Assembly: GCF_015218165.1 (NCBI RefSeq) | Contig: NZ_CP048659.1 | Span: 2,852,001-2,916,000 of the forward strand | Length of the DNA: 64,000 bases | Source of the DNA: Acinetobacter piscicola | Lineage (GTDB): Bacteria > Pseudomonadota > Gammaproteobacteria > Pseudomonadales > Moraxellaceae | Direction: 5' to 3' | Shown here: positions 18,822 to 27,427 of the stretch, piece by piece | Numbering within the stretch: the first letter of the stretch is position 1 | How the letters are laid out: each line of letters opens with the position of its first letter | Notes under the pieces: model-generated | Database searches by the model: none | Seen by the model: the letters and a program-made list of their open reading frames with translations, nothing else | What the model was told of the DNA's origin: nothing | Translations under genes and position numbers: made by a program

Positions 18822-19083
18822 TTTGAATCTCTTTTTTAAGATTGTTTTTACGCACTCTATATTCATCCATCCGCATTTCGTGCTCTAATTTTTCTCGCCT
18901 ATTTTTAGCAATCGCAAAATAGAATTGAATTAATAAGCCAAAAAATGCAATGCACAGACCACCCCAAGCAATCACATCAACCTTTCCTAAGAATGCAAAA
19001 AATGATGTAAGTCCGCTTGCTGCTGTGACTTTTTGAGTAATTGCGACAGCACTTGTTTCAAGTACCGCCTGTGTTTCAGACAT
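18811..19083 (-). CDS. Second small membrane protein of the lysis cassette
   Basis: A 90-residue protein with one or two hydrophobic segments (VIAWGGLCIAFFGLLIQFYF) and a strongly charged coiled-coil-like C-terminus (NRREKLEHEMRMDEYRVRKN). This resembles HP1-type holins. It forms a three-gene cassette with the next holin-like gene and the endolysin. It starts about 24 bp beyond the hairpin that ends the tail operon. Confidence 0.72.
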   Translation of the reverse strand: MSETQAVLETSAVAITQKVTAASGLTSFFAFLGKVDVIAWGGLCIAFFGLLIQFYFAIAKNRREKLEHEMRMDEYRVRKNNLKKEIQNEQ

Positions 19084-19106
19084 ACATTTCCCCTATTTTT
19101 TGGCAA

Positions 19107-19129
19107 TAAAAAAACGCCCTACTGGGCGC
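19107..19129 (-). terminator. Intrinsic terminator at the tail-lysis boundary
   Basis: On the - strand CGCCC pairs with GGGCG (19124-19128 and 19115-19119), followed by seven T. It sits between the last tail gene and the lysis cassette. Confidence 0.85.
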
Positions 19130-19143
19130 TTATTTGTTAAGTT

Positions 19144-19374
19144 TTAAACTTCTATTTGAACAACTTCACCATTTGGTGCGAGTCGTTTAATCTCTTGGTT
19201 TGATACAAAAACTCGATCATTTAGTTTGTACACTGTGCTACTTGTGCACATCACAAGGCCCGAATCATCTGCAACTAAAACCTTGTAATTCGGGTGATTC
19301 ACACTTGTAACCGTGCCAACAAATTCAGGTGCTTTTGGCATCAAATCAATTAAACGCTGTAAAACATTACTCAT
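19144..19374 (-). CDS. Small late protein downstream of the tail hub gene (76 aa)
   Basis: Starts MSNVLQRLIDLMPKAPEFVG; the ATG at 19374 overlaps the stop of the upstream gene by 8 nt, so translation is coupled. Alternating short strands (VGTVTSVNHPNYKVLVADDS) suggest a small beta-barrel. No family recognised; a tail-tip or assembly role is inferred only from position. Confidence 0.65.
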   Translation of the reverse strand: MSNVLQRLIDLMPKAPEFVGTVTSVNHPNYKVLVADDSGLVMCTSSTVYKLNDRVFVSNQEIKRLAPNGEVVQIEV

Positions 19375-21262
19375 TGAGAACACGCTCCACAGTTAAGTTT
19401 TGATTGACTACAGCATGCGTAAATGACACTGAAACACTCTCTACAATGCCCCACCATTCTGCATTAAATGCAATGACTTCACCTGGTAAGCATTCCCCAA
19501 CATCTTTTTGCACAGGAATTTCCAAGCTATGCGTTTCGATCATCCCTGCTTTTGCGAGTAACGCTTTGCCATAGCTGCCCATAGATACTGCTGTAAACAA
19601 TGGATTACTTACTGTTTCTTGCAGTAAATCACCTGCTGTACCTGTACGCTTCACTTGCCCTGTAAAACCTGTGCGGTCATTTGTCAGAGTTACGCCATTA
19701 TAGTCAGGATAAGGCTCATAATCAGTGGATTGGCTTGTCACTAGGCTTTCGGGAAGTAGTCGATCATAGTCATCGAATTGCATTGCATCCCAAAATGTCT
19801 TTTTGTATTTGGGTCGAATGCTTAATGTGTTAGAACCCTTTTCACTATAAACAAAGCCACCACCTGCTTCTGCAATCTGTTTAATCACAGCAATCGGGGT
19901 CTGATTGGCATAGCTCAGGCTGTTTGTTGGCACGATCCAACCAAGCTCATCAATTAGTTGCCAATTTAATTGTGTAGCACTATTCACTCGATCCAATTCA
20001 GCTTGCGCTAACTGCACAGAAGTACGTTCGTTCTCTTGTAGAAATGAGCGTGTTGGTGAATAAGGTGCGTCAAGTAATGCGGTTTGACTACGCCCTGTCA
20101 GTGTCCAAACATCTTCAGCAAAACGTCTTGAGCGACTACGATTCTCAAGCAACATGTGATGAATATTGTCATTCACTTGAATTTTCAGAATGACAGGTTG
20201 TGCATTGATTGGCTCAAGTTTAGCAATCTCGGATGCAGGTACAGTTAAGTTGTAAGACCAGCACCACTGGCTGCGGCTTGTATTGTAGCTGCCATCAATG
20301 ACCTTTATTTGCTCACCATTGTCTAGACGGCTAACTTCTACTTTATTCACGATATACCACCAATTTCGAGGCGCAAGTCTCGGTATGCAGTCCTCATCAC
20401 CAAAATTCAAAACAACATTGTGCGAATCCACTTCATGTAGTAAGCAGATAAAATTAAGATCGGTTGACCCACTATATTGAGGGATTTCAGGTTGTGGCCA
20501 AGGTAGAACTGGATGCTTGCGATAATAAATTGAATGCGCTTGTTGCCAAGGAATGTTTGATTTAGTGATGAGCTCTAAGCCTTTATCCCAACTAAAACCA
20601 ATCCTTTTTTCAAAAACATGAGCGACTTGATGCGAAAAAGTAAACTGCTTGCGCTTTCTTACCAATTCATCCCAATGATTGTTGCGCTGAATTCTTAATT
20701 TTTTGCTTTCATCAAACAATACATTGCGAGTAATAACGCATTTTTCAGCATGATTCCAAGACACACTTTTTGCAGCATTTAAACCTGTAATTTCTTCAAA
20801 GGCTGCCCGAATATCGCGTTGTAAAACCTGTGTTTGCTCATATTGATTTGAAATATAACGACTCAGACTTTGCGCTTGCTCAAAATAAAAAGCGCTATTT
20901 TGCGCTCTAAAAATCGGCTTTGACCAAGATGCTTTTACAGCACTTAGATTTGGAAAAGCGCTTTGAAATCCCAAATCGCTATTTAGTGTCACACCCACGA
21001 TATGGTTAATATCAAAAGTACCCACAGCATCAAAAGCAAATGAAGTGTTAATATGGATATTTGCTGCACCATGTACATCAATTGGTGGCTCAACTGTTCC
21101 AATCGCCCTAAATCTAAATGATGTATCAATGCTGATGTTTGCGTAATTAAACCCATCTTCGGCACCGAAATTTAAGACCAAATTGTGAGAATCAATTGGC
21201 TTTAATTCTTGGGTGAAATTTAGAACAACATTTAAGGCATCTGGTGGTGTGTAGTCAGACAT
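19367..21262 (-). CDS. Putative tail-tip / hub protein
   Basis: A 631-residue late protein. The N-terminal part has repeated units such as NVVLNFTQEL, NLVLNFGAEDG and NVVLNFGDED, alternating with NISIDTSFRFRAIGTV-like strands. The C-terminal part (about 320-631) resembles the beta-rich hub proteins of siphovirus and Mu-like tails (LTNDRTGFTGQVKRTGTAGD, SVSFTHAVVNQNLTVERVL). It lies at the distal end of the tail operon, where tip or receptor-facing proteins are usual. The assignment is by position and general features. Confidence 0.65.
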   Translation of the reverse strand: MSDYTPPDALNVVLNFTQELKPIDSHNLVLNFGAEDGFNYANISIDTSFRFRAIGTVEPPIDVHGAANIHINTSFAFDAVGTFDINHIVGVTLNSDLGFQSAFPNLSAVKASWSKPIFRAQNSAFYFEQAQSLSRYISNQYEQTQVLQRDIRAAFEEITGLNAAKSVSWNHAEKCVITRNVLFDESKKLRIQRNNHWDELVRKRKQFTFSHQVAHVFEKRIGFSWDKGLELITKSNIPWQQAHSIYYRKHPVLPWPQPEIPQYSGSTDLNFICLLHEVDSHNVVLNFGDEDCIPRLAPRNWWYIVNKVEVSRLDNGEQIKVIDGSYNTSRSQWCWSYNLTVPASEIAKLEPINAQPVILKIQVNDNIHHMLLENRSRSRRFAEDVWTLTGRSQTALLDAPYSPTRSFLQENERTSVQLAQAELDRVNSATQLNWQLIDELGWIVPTNSLSYANQTPIAVIKQIAEAGGGFVYSEKGSNTLSIRPKYKKTFWDAMQFDDYDRLLPESLVTSQSTDYEPYPDYNGVTLTNDRTGFTGQVKRTGTAGDLLQETVSNPLFTAVSMGSYGKALLAKAGMIETHSLEIPVQKDVGECLPGEVIAFNAEWWGIVESVSVSFTHAVVNQNLTVERVLNE

Positions 21263-21276
21263 TTACCACCTCATTT

Positions 21277-21675
21277 TTAAAGCTGTGGGCTTAAATAAAT
21301 CACATCAAGTTTTGTACTTGATCCTATGACGATGTCATGATTATCTAAAACAATATCCATTCCAATCCCTACATCAATATCAACAACAGCAATTCCTTCA
21401 CCATTAAATAATCTTGCCCATTGTGCAGTACCAGATTTGGTTGCAATACCTGCATTTGTTGGGTGTAACTCAATATTGCTTTCATTTACTGCTTTGGTAC
21501 ATGGTTTTTGAAGTTCTAGCGCTAAAAGTTTTGCTGAGCTATTTGCATTAACACTCACTGATGTGGGTTTAACATCATCATAAAAAATAAGGGTAGCATT
21601 TGCGCTACCCTGATCCAGAAAATTTGCTGTTGCTTGCAGCATGGCTAGGCTTGTCTGTAAAGATGGTTTACTCAT
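21277..21675 (-). CDS. Late hypothetical protein, tail region (132 aa)
   Basis: Begins MSKPSLQTSLAMLQATANFL and overlaps the preceding gene by 4 nt. It is predicted beta-rich (GEGIAVVDIDVGIGMDIVLD). No family recognised. Its place among tail-tip genes suggests a minor virion or assembly protein. Confidence 0.6.
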   Translation of the reverse strand: MSKPSLQTSLAMLQATANFLDQGSANATLIFYDDVKPTSVSVNANSSAKLLALELQKPCTKAVNESNIELHPTNAGIATKSGTAQWARLFNGEGIAVVDIDVGIGMDIVLDNHDIVIGSSTKLDVIYLSPQL

Positions 21676-21968
21676 TTCGGCACCACGTTATCTTGAATGA
21701 CTGCGTTAAATTGAGATGCTGGGTGATGGGCAACAATAAAGAATCTGGCTTTTATTAAGTTTAGAAACTTGTAATTCCCAAATTCATCTGTTGCAACATC
21801 TGCTATCAATCGCCCTGTACTTTTTTCAAACAAGCGAACACGACAAGGGATATTGTTACCCAATTCTTTCACCTGCCCTTTGATTGAATACTCCCCATTC
21901 TCTATAGGGTCGCTATTAGGATTTCTAATACTAACTATACCGCCGCCAACTACCACATATTCTGTCAT
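21672..21968 (-). CDS. Carboxypeptidase-regulatory-like (Ig-fold) tail protein
   Basis: A 98-residue protein whose segment IKGQVKELGNNIPCRVRLFE, then ADVATDEFGNYKFLNL, has the pattern of carboxypeptidase-regulatory-like beta-sandwich domains. Such domains decorate phage tails. It overlaps its neighbours by 4 nt on both sides, so it belongs to a translationally coupled set. Confidence 0.65.
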   Translation of the reverse strand: MTEYVVVGGGIVSIRNPNSDPIENGEYSIKGQVKELGNNIPCRVRLFEKSTGRLIADVATDEFGNYKFLNLIKARFFIVAHHPASQFNAVIQDNVVPK

Positions 21969-23260
21969 AGCTCACCTATTTTCAAAACGATTTCACCAGG
22001 GGTATTACCACTACTTACTGTGCAAAATTTAGCAATAAATACACTGCCATCACGCACAAATATCTGATAATCATTAAAAGGCATCACTTGAGCTAAGGCA
22101 TAGATACCAATAAGCCCGCCTCTAATATTTTTTATGTTGCTAGAAAAGGGAGTTAGACTTTCATCAAGCGAAATTGGGTAAATAGGGACTTTATCAACAC
22201 TGCCCAACAGGTAGCTTGTACGTCCAGAGAGATAACTTGTGTTAGTTATTTGATATGCTGCTCTAGCAGTCGCATAACTACTTATCTGCTCAATTGGCTT
22301 AAATAACAAAATATTAGAAACACTATTTGAAGATATACCGCTCATAGAGCCAATGGAGGCATTGCTATTTGCCGCTACATCCCTTATAGAAGCACTTAGA
22401 AAAGTATTACTCACATCATCATTATAATAACGCTCAAATACGCCAAAACCATACGGGCTTGCTGCCTTACTAGCATCTGTTTCCGTATCTGGAGTGATGC
22501 AAGGTAAAATATAGAAATAATCTTTAGTACCTACTAAAAGCCAATTACGATTACCAGCAGTTATAGTGAAAGTATCATTTACACTACCTAAATTATTAGT
22601 TCTCGTATAATACCATCTCGCCCACCCATTGATTACACTTGTACCACTTCCTGTTGCCACCCAGTTTTTATCAGGATTTGTTGAATCATACGGCGCTTGC
22701 ACCCCAAGCATTGTATTAATATCAGTCATATCTTCAACAATTCCAACCTTTGCGTATTTCGCATAAGTTGCTGTGTATGCAGGATCTAGCTCATCAACAA
22801 CACGTAAAAAAGGGCGGCTCGGCAATAGTGGGTTAGTGGAGCGATATGCTGCTTTCCCACCTGTGCCACTACTATGCTTGCTGCTAAAAGGTTTCTCCCA
22901 TCCCAATGGCGGTAGCGAGCAAACAATTGTGCCTGTGGCTTGTGTTACTGTTGCCGTATTTGCGAGTTCAAGAGTAAATGAATTCGCATTTGGCACAGAT
23001 AAAATTCGATGCTCACCGTTAAACTCGGATTGGTTTGCACCTGTGATTTTAATGACTTGGTATTGCATCAAATTATGTGCGGCACCGAAAGTCACAGTGA
23101 CCACCTTGCCTGCGGCTTTAAGCGTCGAAACGGATTGAGCACCAAAACCATTAATTAGACACGCATCTAGCACATCAATCATGCAGCCAAAATTATTGGT
23201 CAGTTGCGGAGCATTGGTATTTGTATGCACATAAAACTTGATATCTGTACTTGCGACCAT
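21965..23260 (-). CDS. Putative tail-associated protein (431 aa)
   Basis: A Ser/Thr/Asn-rich 431-residue protein. Residues about 45-110 form a beta module (GKVVTVTFGAAHNLMQYQVI) of the type seen in virion fibre-associated proteins. It is separated from the gene before it by a terminator-like hairpin, which may lower its expression. Position between tail genes suggests a tip or fibre component; no specific family is recognised. Confidence 0.6.
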   Translation of the reverse strand: MVASTDIKFYVHTNTNAPQLTNNFGCMIDVLDACLINGFGAQSVSTLKAAGKVVTVTFGAAHNLMQYQVIKITGANQSEFNGEHRILSVPNANSFTLELANTATVTQATGTIVCSLPPLGWEKPFSSKHSSGTGGKAAYRSTNPLLPSRPFLRVVDELDPAYTATYAKYAKVGIVEDMTDINTMLGVQAPYDSTNPDKNWVATGSGTSVINGWARWYYTRTNNLGSVNDTFTITAGNRNWLLVGTKDYFYILPCITPDTETDASKAASPYGFGVFERYYNDDVSNTFLSASIRDVAANSNASIGSMSGISSNSVSNILLFKPIEQISSYATARAAYQITNTSYLSGRTSYLLGSVDKVPIYPISLDESLTPFSSNIKNIRGGLIGIYALAQVMPFNDYQIFVRDGSVFIAKFCTVSSGNTPGEIVLKIGEL

Positions 23261-23274
23261 TTTTATTTACTCAT

Positions 23275-23298
23275 AAAAAAGACCGCTCAAAGCGGTCA
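23275..23298 (-). terminator. Intrinsic terminator inside the tail operon
   Basis: GACCGCT and AGCGGTC (23281-23287 with 23291-23297) form a 7-bp stem closing the trinucleotide CAA, with a T tract on the - strand. Confidence 0.75.
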
Positions 23299-23315
23299 TA
23301 AAATTCATTTAATAC

Positions 23316-24935
23316 TCAAACAACGCGATCAATATCACCACGTAACATGATTTGGAATTGATCCGAAATTTGACTTGGTTCTGATTGTTTTACAGTACGA
23401 ATACACCAAATTGGGAACGTGGCTGCAATCGTATTGAAGCGTAAAACATTACCACTTACCCAACCTGCACCCCAGCCTTCTTTTTTCACGCTAAAGTATG
23501 GCGCACCTGTCACTGGGTTGATTGGCTCACAATCTGTATTCACAGTGCCTGTGCCAATTTGCCCAGATGTTTCGCCAATGATTCTAAAATTCGTATTGTC
23601 GGTGAACACCAACGCCCAACGCTCCTGTGCCGCGCCATTGTTGGTGACTTGAATTGGATATAATGCATCATTGTACTGTGCTGAAATTGCACCGCCCACA
23701 GCCGCATCTTTCCAGTCATTATTCCATGTTTGTTGCACAAACTTTCGAGTGTAGCGCGCTTGCATATCGCCAATCACTAACGCAGATCCAACAATCGAGT
23801 CGGCAGCACTGTAGTTGTGTGTTACAGGCTTAGTGAATGTCACTTGCCCATTAATTTGCACATCCTTGATTAAACCCATGTCTTGATAGCGATATTTTGC
23901 AGACAAAGGCGGAATCAAAGCATTTAAAGCAAAGTCACCGCTTAGCGTGAATTTTCCGTAATCATAATCTACAACATACATGTCATAAGGCACTTTGGTG
24001 CCAGCACTATCTTGTAACTCGCAATACGCAATCCGCTGGTCATCCAATGTATAGGTTTTACCCGCAACATGATCAGCCATTTGATACATTTTTGTCGCAC
24101 TAATAATACCAATACCGCCTGCGCGAAAAATTGGAACGCGTCCATCAAGCGGTAAGCGTGTTGCAGACAAGCCAAGGATTTCAGGATCAAGCGGAATGTA
24201 GGTATAGGCAATCGCGTTATATCGAGCCGTTGAAGCGTCAACCCATACAGGCTTATTGATGTATGTTCTTGAGTTTTCAGTATATTCAAGCAATGCATCG
24301 TACCAATCCTTACCCATAATCTCATCACGATTACTATCCGTGATTTCGGTTTTTGAGTAAAAATAAATAACTACAGTGCCATTAATATAATTCACAAAAC
24401 CATGTGCAAAAGGCGTTTCAATAATGCCGTTTTCATCTGCACGCAAGGTCAGTTGACCATGCTCGATTGTAGGCACAACAACAGTTAATGACTGCGGACG
24501 AATCGGGATAATCGGTGTTCTAAATGAAACATGACTGATTGGCGGTATATCTGTTGTCGTTGTTAGTGATTCAAGTGTAATCTTGTTGTCTGCACCTGCA
24601 AGCCACGAATCAATATTGATTTCGCCATTACCGTAATTCACTTGACCCGCTAAAACACCACTGCCATTCGACATATCAATGTTTTTATAAAGCGTTCCTG
24701 TCCTGTCGATAAACACTTCATTGCCAAGTTTAAAGCGCACAGAACTTGATAAAATCTGTTCACTAAAACCATAGGTTAAATCGAATTTGAGTTTCTCTGC
24801 TTCAACTGAAATTATGCCTGAGTTTTCATCTGCACTATCTCGATAGTTTGCAACGATGCCATCGGTTTCACCAATAGCTTGATATGTTGTTGTCGCAAGC
24901 GCAACATTGCTTATATCACTTTGATAAATAGTCAT
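23316..24935 (-). CDS. Large late tail protein (539 aa)
   Basis: A 539-residue beta-rich protein beginning MTIYQSDISNVALATTTYQA. It lies 10 bp behind the 689-residue gene. Repeated short segments of the form 'I.YDYGKFTLSGDFAL' and 'VNYGNGEINIDSWL' resemble those of the upstream neighbour (IDYQKGLIQWTASAG, INYSTGAVAVTPKI), so the two probably share a repeated beta module. Tail or tail-tip role inferred from position. Confidence 0.65.
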   Translation of the reverse strand: MTIYQSDISNVALATTTYQAIGETDGIVANYRDSADENSGIISVEAEKLKFDLTYGFSEQILSSSVRFKLGNEVFIDRTGTLYKNIDMSNGSGVLAGQVNYGNGEINIDSWLAGADNKITLESLTTTTDIPPISHVSFRTPIIPIRPQSLTVVVPTIEHGQLTLRADENGIIETPFAHGFVNYINGTVVIYFYSKTEITDSNRDEIMGKDWYDALLEYTENSRTYINKPVWVDASTARYNAIAYTYIPLDPEILGLSATRLPLDGRVPIFRAGGIGIISATKMYQMADHVAGKTYTLDDQRIAYCELQDSAGTKVPYDMYVVDYDYGKFTLSGDFALNALIPPLSAKYRYQDMGLIKDVQINGQVTFTKPVTHNYSAADSIVGSALVIGDMQARYTRKFVQQTWNNDWKDAAVGGAISAQYNDALYPIQVTNNGAAQERWALVFTDNTNFRIIGETSGQIGTGTVNTDCEPINPVTGAPYFSVKKEGWGAGWVSGNVLRFNTIAATFPIWCIRTVKQSEPSQISDQFQIMLRGDIDRVV

Positions 24936-24945
24936 ATTACCCTGC

Positions 24946-27015
24946 TCATACCCACTTTAAATTCGCCCAAGGGTTAACTTTTGGCTTGTATTCTGTTACT
25001 GGAGTTGCTTGTGGTGGCTGTGGTTTTGGTTGATTCGGCTTTATTGTTGCGCTAATTGAAACAAGGCTTTTTTCAGATGCGCTTGCTGTAATAGGCGCTT
25101 TTTCATAAAAATAGTTTGATGATATTTTTGGAGTAACAGCAACTGCGCCTGTGGAATAGTTAATTGTGCCTTGATTGTTTCCAAACGCATCAATTAGCCC
25201 CCCTATTCCGTTGTCAGTAACAACTAAGACGGCTGTCCTTCCGTTAGGTGCTTTAACGGGGATTTCTAGCGATATAGAACTAGGTTGCAAAGCTGCGCCT
25301 GTACCCACCGTGAATGCAAGCTGACCACTACCATCAGGGACAATCTTCGGAATATCTTGCGTAACACCATTGCCATATTTGAATGAAAAATTAAACACTG
25401 TGCCTTTGTGTGGGAGTTTGTTCGGCACAATAAAGCCTTTTCCCGTTGCAAGGCTCATTAAGCCTGTTGCGTCACCACTGAATTGACCTAGATTATTGCA
25501 TGTCGCTGTTTTTTCAGAACCATCCAACATCCATTTAACAGTCACGCCGCTTTTAATCCCTGTCTTGTCTAATTCAAACTCAACCTTTGCAGGTAATACA
25601 GGCAGATTCGAGCGTGTAAAAGTCGCAATAGGTGTTCCCCATAACAACATGATCGGAGAATCAACATCAGGTAAAGCACCGCAAGTTAACACCCATGACC
25701 CTGTTTCATAATCAATCATTCCTGAGCCGAATGAAGTGTTTGCGCCCTTTAACTGCCCTGAACCATCATCTTTAAGTTCATAAAACTTGCCTTGCGACAT
25801 ATATGACACAGACAAAGCGCTAGGTGTAGGCGTTGGCGTTAAAACCCCTGTCCAATTCATGCTTTGATTGTTTTGAGTAACAGGCAATGAGTAGCTATGA
25901 AAATATTGTTTTGGAGTTGCAGCAGGGGTAAATGAAATCACCAGAGTAGTCGAACCTGTACCTGCTGATGCAGTCCATTGAATCAATCCTTTTTGGTAAT
26001 CAATTGTGCCTACCTGTGTACCTTGACTGTTTTTAAGTAATCCACCTTGGTCAGTAATCTCTTGACCAAATAGCGAGAACGATACAGTTTTCGGCATTAT
26101 GCTTGAGCCGATATATAAGCTTTGAGTTGTTCCCACCGTTGTTGAAAAACTTGCTGTAATCTTTCCATTATTACCTGCAACTAGCGTAATGCTTTCACCT
26201 GCCACGTTCACATCAATAATCGGGGTTTCAGACTGAGCAGCAGGAATCAACTGAGTAAACATACTCTTTGCATTGACTGTATATGTACCCACATTTACAT
26301 CGTCAGCAACACCTGTGCTTGAATAATAATTGCCTGTGTCTGCAACCAATGTTTCACGTAAAATCGAAGTAGATTTTTGTCCGCTGTACCATTGCTTAAC
26401 CGATACTCCAACAAAATCCATAAGCAGTGGGTCATTCAAAGTATAGGTAGCAACTTTATATTCGACCTCCTTATTATCAATGATCATTTTACCAATGCGC
26501 GTTTCAACTTTTGTGATACGCACGTATTGCTCAAACTCTAAAGCACCACCTTCATTAGAAATAACCACGAATGAATCGCCCACACTCAGCTCCGTTTCAC
26601 TCGGAAACATCACCGTTTGCATAATCTTCATGCCTTTCCAATGGGTATCGAGAGGCAAACCAACTGCTTGACCGCCCTTTGCCAGATAGCTTTCAACACG
26701 GTTTTGCGCACTTTGGCGCTCGTCTGTCCAATCTTCAGTACTGAACAGTGTTGCCGAAACGTTTGGATCTTCAGGTAGTTCAGAAATAAATACCGTAGCA
26801 CCCATCAAGGTGTCAGTATCATTGGTGGTCACAGCGGGGAAAATCTTCCGCATCGACACATCGCCCATCGTACGATCAAGTTCTGAAATATCATTGAATA
26901 AATTATTACTTTGACCATCGATAAGCTGTTGACCTGAGTACTTGCCGCCACCGTCAGTTGTATCAGTTAAACGTTCAGACTTATAAATGACAAGGTTATT
27001 GGTTTCAATTGGCAT
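24946..27015 (-). CDS. Large late tail protein with repeated beta modules (689 aa)
   Basis: A 689-residue protein beginning MPIETNNLVIYKSERLTDTT. At least three segments of the pattern 'G.I.Y..G.....' recur (VGTIDYQKGLIQWT, SGMIDYETGSWVLT, QGTINYSTGAVAVT), spaced roughly 100 residues or more, which points to tandem beta-sandwich domains. It ends in a Pro/Gln-rich tail. It lies directly after the gene downstream of the tape measure. Exact role unknown. Confidence 0.65.
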   Translation of the reverse strand: MPIETNNLVIYKSERLTDTTDGGGKYSGQQLIDGQSNNLFNDISELDRTMGDVSMRKIFPAVTTNDTDTLMGATVFISELPEDPNVSATLFSTEDWTDERQSAQNRVESYLAKGGQAVGLPLDTHWKGMKIMQTVMFPSETELSVGDSFVVISNEGGALEFEQYVRITKVETRIGKMIIDNKEVEYKVATYTLNDPLLMDFVGVSVKQWYSGQKSTSILRETLVADTGNYYSSTGVADDVNVGTYTVNAKSMFTQLIPAAQSETPIIDVNVAGESITLVAGNNGKITASFSTTVGTTQSLYIGSSIMPKTVSFSLFGQEITDQGGLLKNSQGTQVGTIDYQKGLIQWTASAGTGSTTLVISFTPAATPKQYFHSYSLPVTQNNQSMNWTGVLTPTPTPSALSVSYMSQGKFYELKDDGSGQLKGANTSFGSGMIDYETGSWVLTCGALPDVDSPIMLLWGTPIATFTRSNLPVLPAKVEFELDKTGIKSGVTVKWMLDGSEKTATCNNLGQFSGDATGLMSLATGKGFIVPNKLPHKGTVFNFSFKYGNGVTQDIPKIVPDGSGQLAFTVGTGAALQPSSISLEIPVKAPNGRTAVLVVTDNGIGGLIDAFGNNQGTINYSTGAVAVTPKISSNYFYEKAPITASASEKSLVSISATIKPNQPKPQPPQATPVTEYKPKVNPWANLKWV

Positions 27016-27016
27016 G

Positions 27017-27427
27017 TTATAACTCCAAGAATTTCAGTGTTGCTGAGTAATAGTCATCTTCAGAAACGGTCGGAATATCTTTGATCGTTTTAGGGTTTGA
27101 AATTGCACCTTCTTGGTGATTAAACATCACATTAAAGCGACGATTGTCGTGTGGGTAATCAAACTCAAGTGTGAATTGTTCGTCTTGCAGTGCTGACCAA
27201 TCTTGTAGTTTTGACAACTCGCGACGCTTGATCCAACCCATTCCGTCATTTGCTGGCACTAAAGTAATAGGTCGCCCTGCCTTCTTTTTGCCCTCTTGAA
27301 TAATTAAAGAGCCATCGACTGCAAACTGCTGTTTCTGCTCAATCGGCTTGTAATCAAATTCATCAGACCAAAAAAAACCGTTCTCAATCTGAACGGTTTC
27401 ACTGGTTTCTACACGTATTAGTTTCAT
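27017..27427 (-). CDS. Tail protein following the tape measure (136 aa)
   Basis: Starts at the base next to the tape-measure stop and ends 2 bp before the next gene, so the three are tightly coupled. The sequence (NGFFWSDEFDYKPIEQKQQF, later TLEFDYPHDNRRFNVMFNHQ) suggests a beta-sandwich distal-tail-type protein. The place immediately after the tape measure fits a distal tail component; similarity is not confirmed. Confidence 0.6.
   Translation of the reverse strand: MKLIRVETSETVQIENGFFWSDEFDYKPIEQKQQFAVDGSLIIQEGKKKAGRPITLVPANDGMGWIKRRELSKLQDWSALQDEQFTLEFDYPHDNRRFNVMFNHQEGAISNPKTIKDIPTVSEDDYYSATLKFLEL

Noticed and set aside
21597..21616. Hairpin GGGTAGC...GCTACCC within a tail gene
   Set aside because: It lies inside a coding frame without a T tract, so it is not called a terminator.
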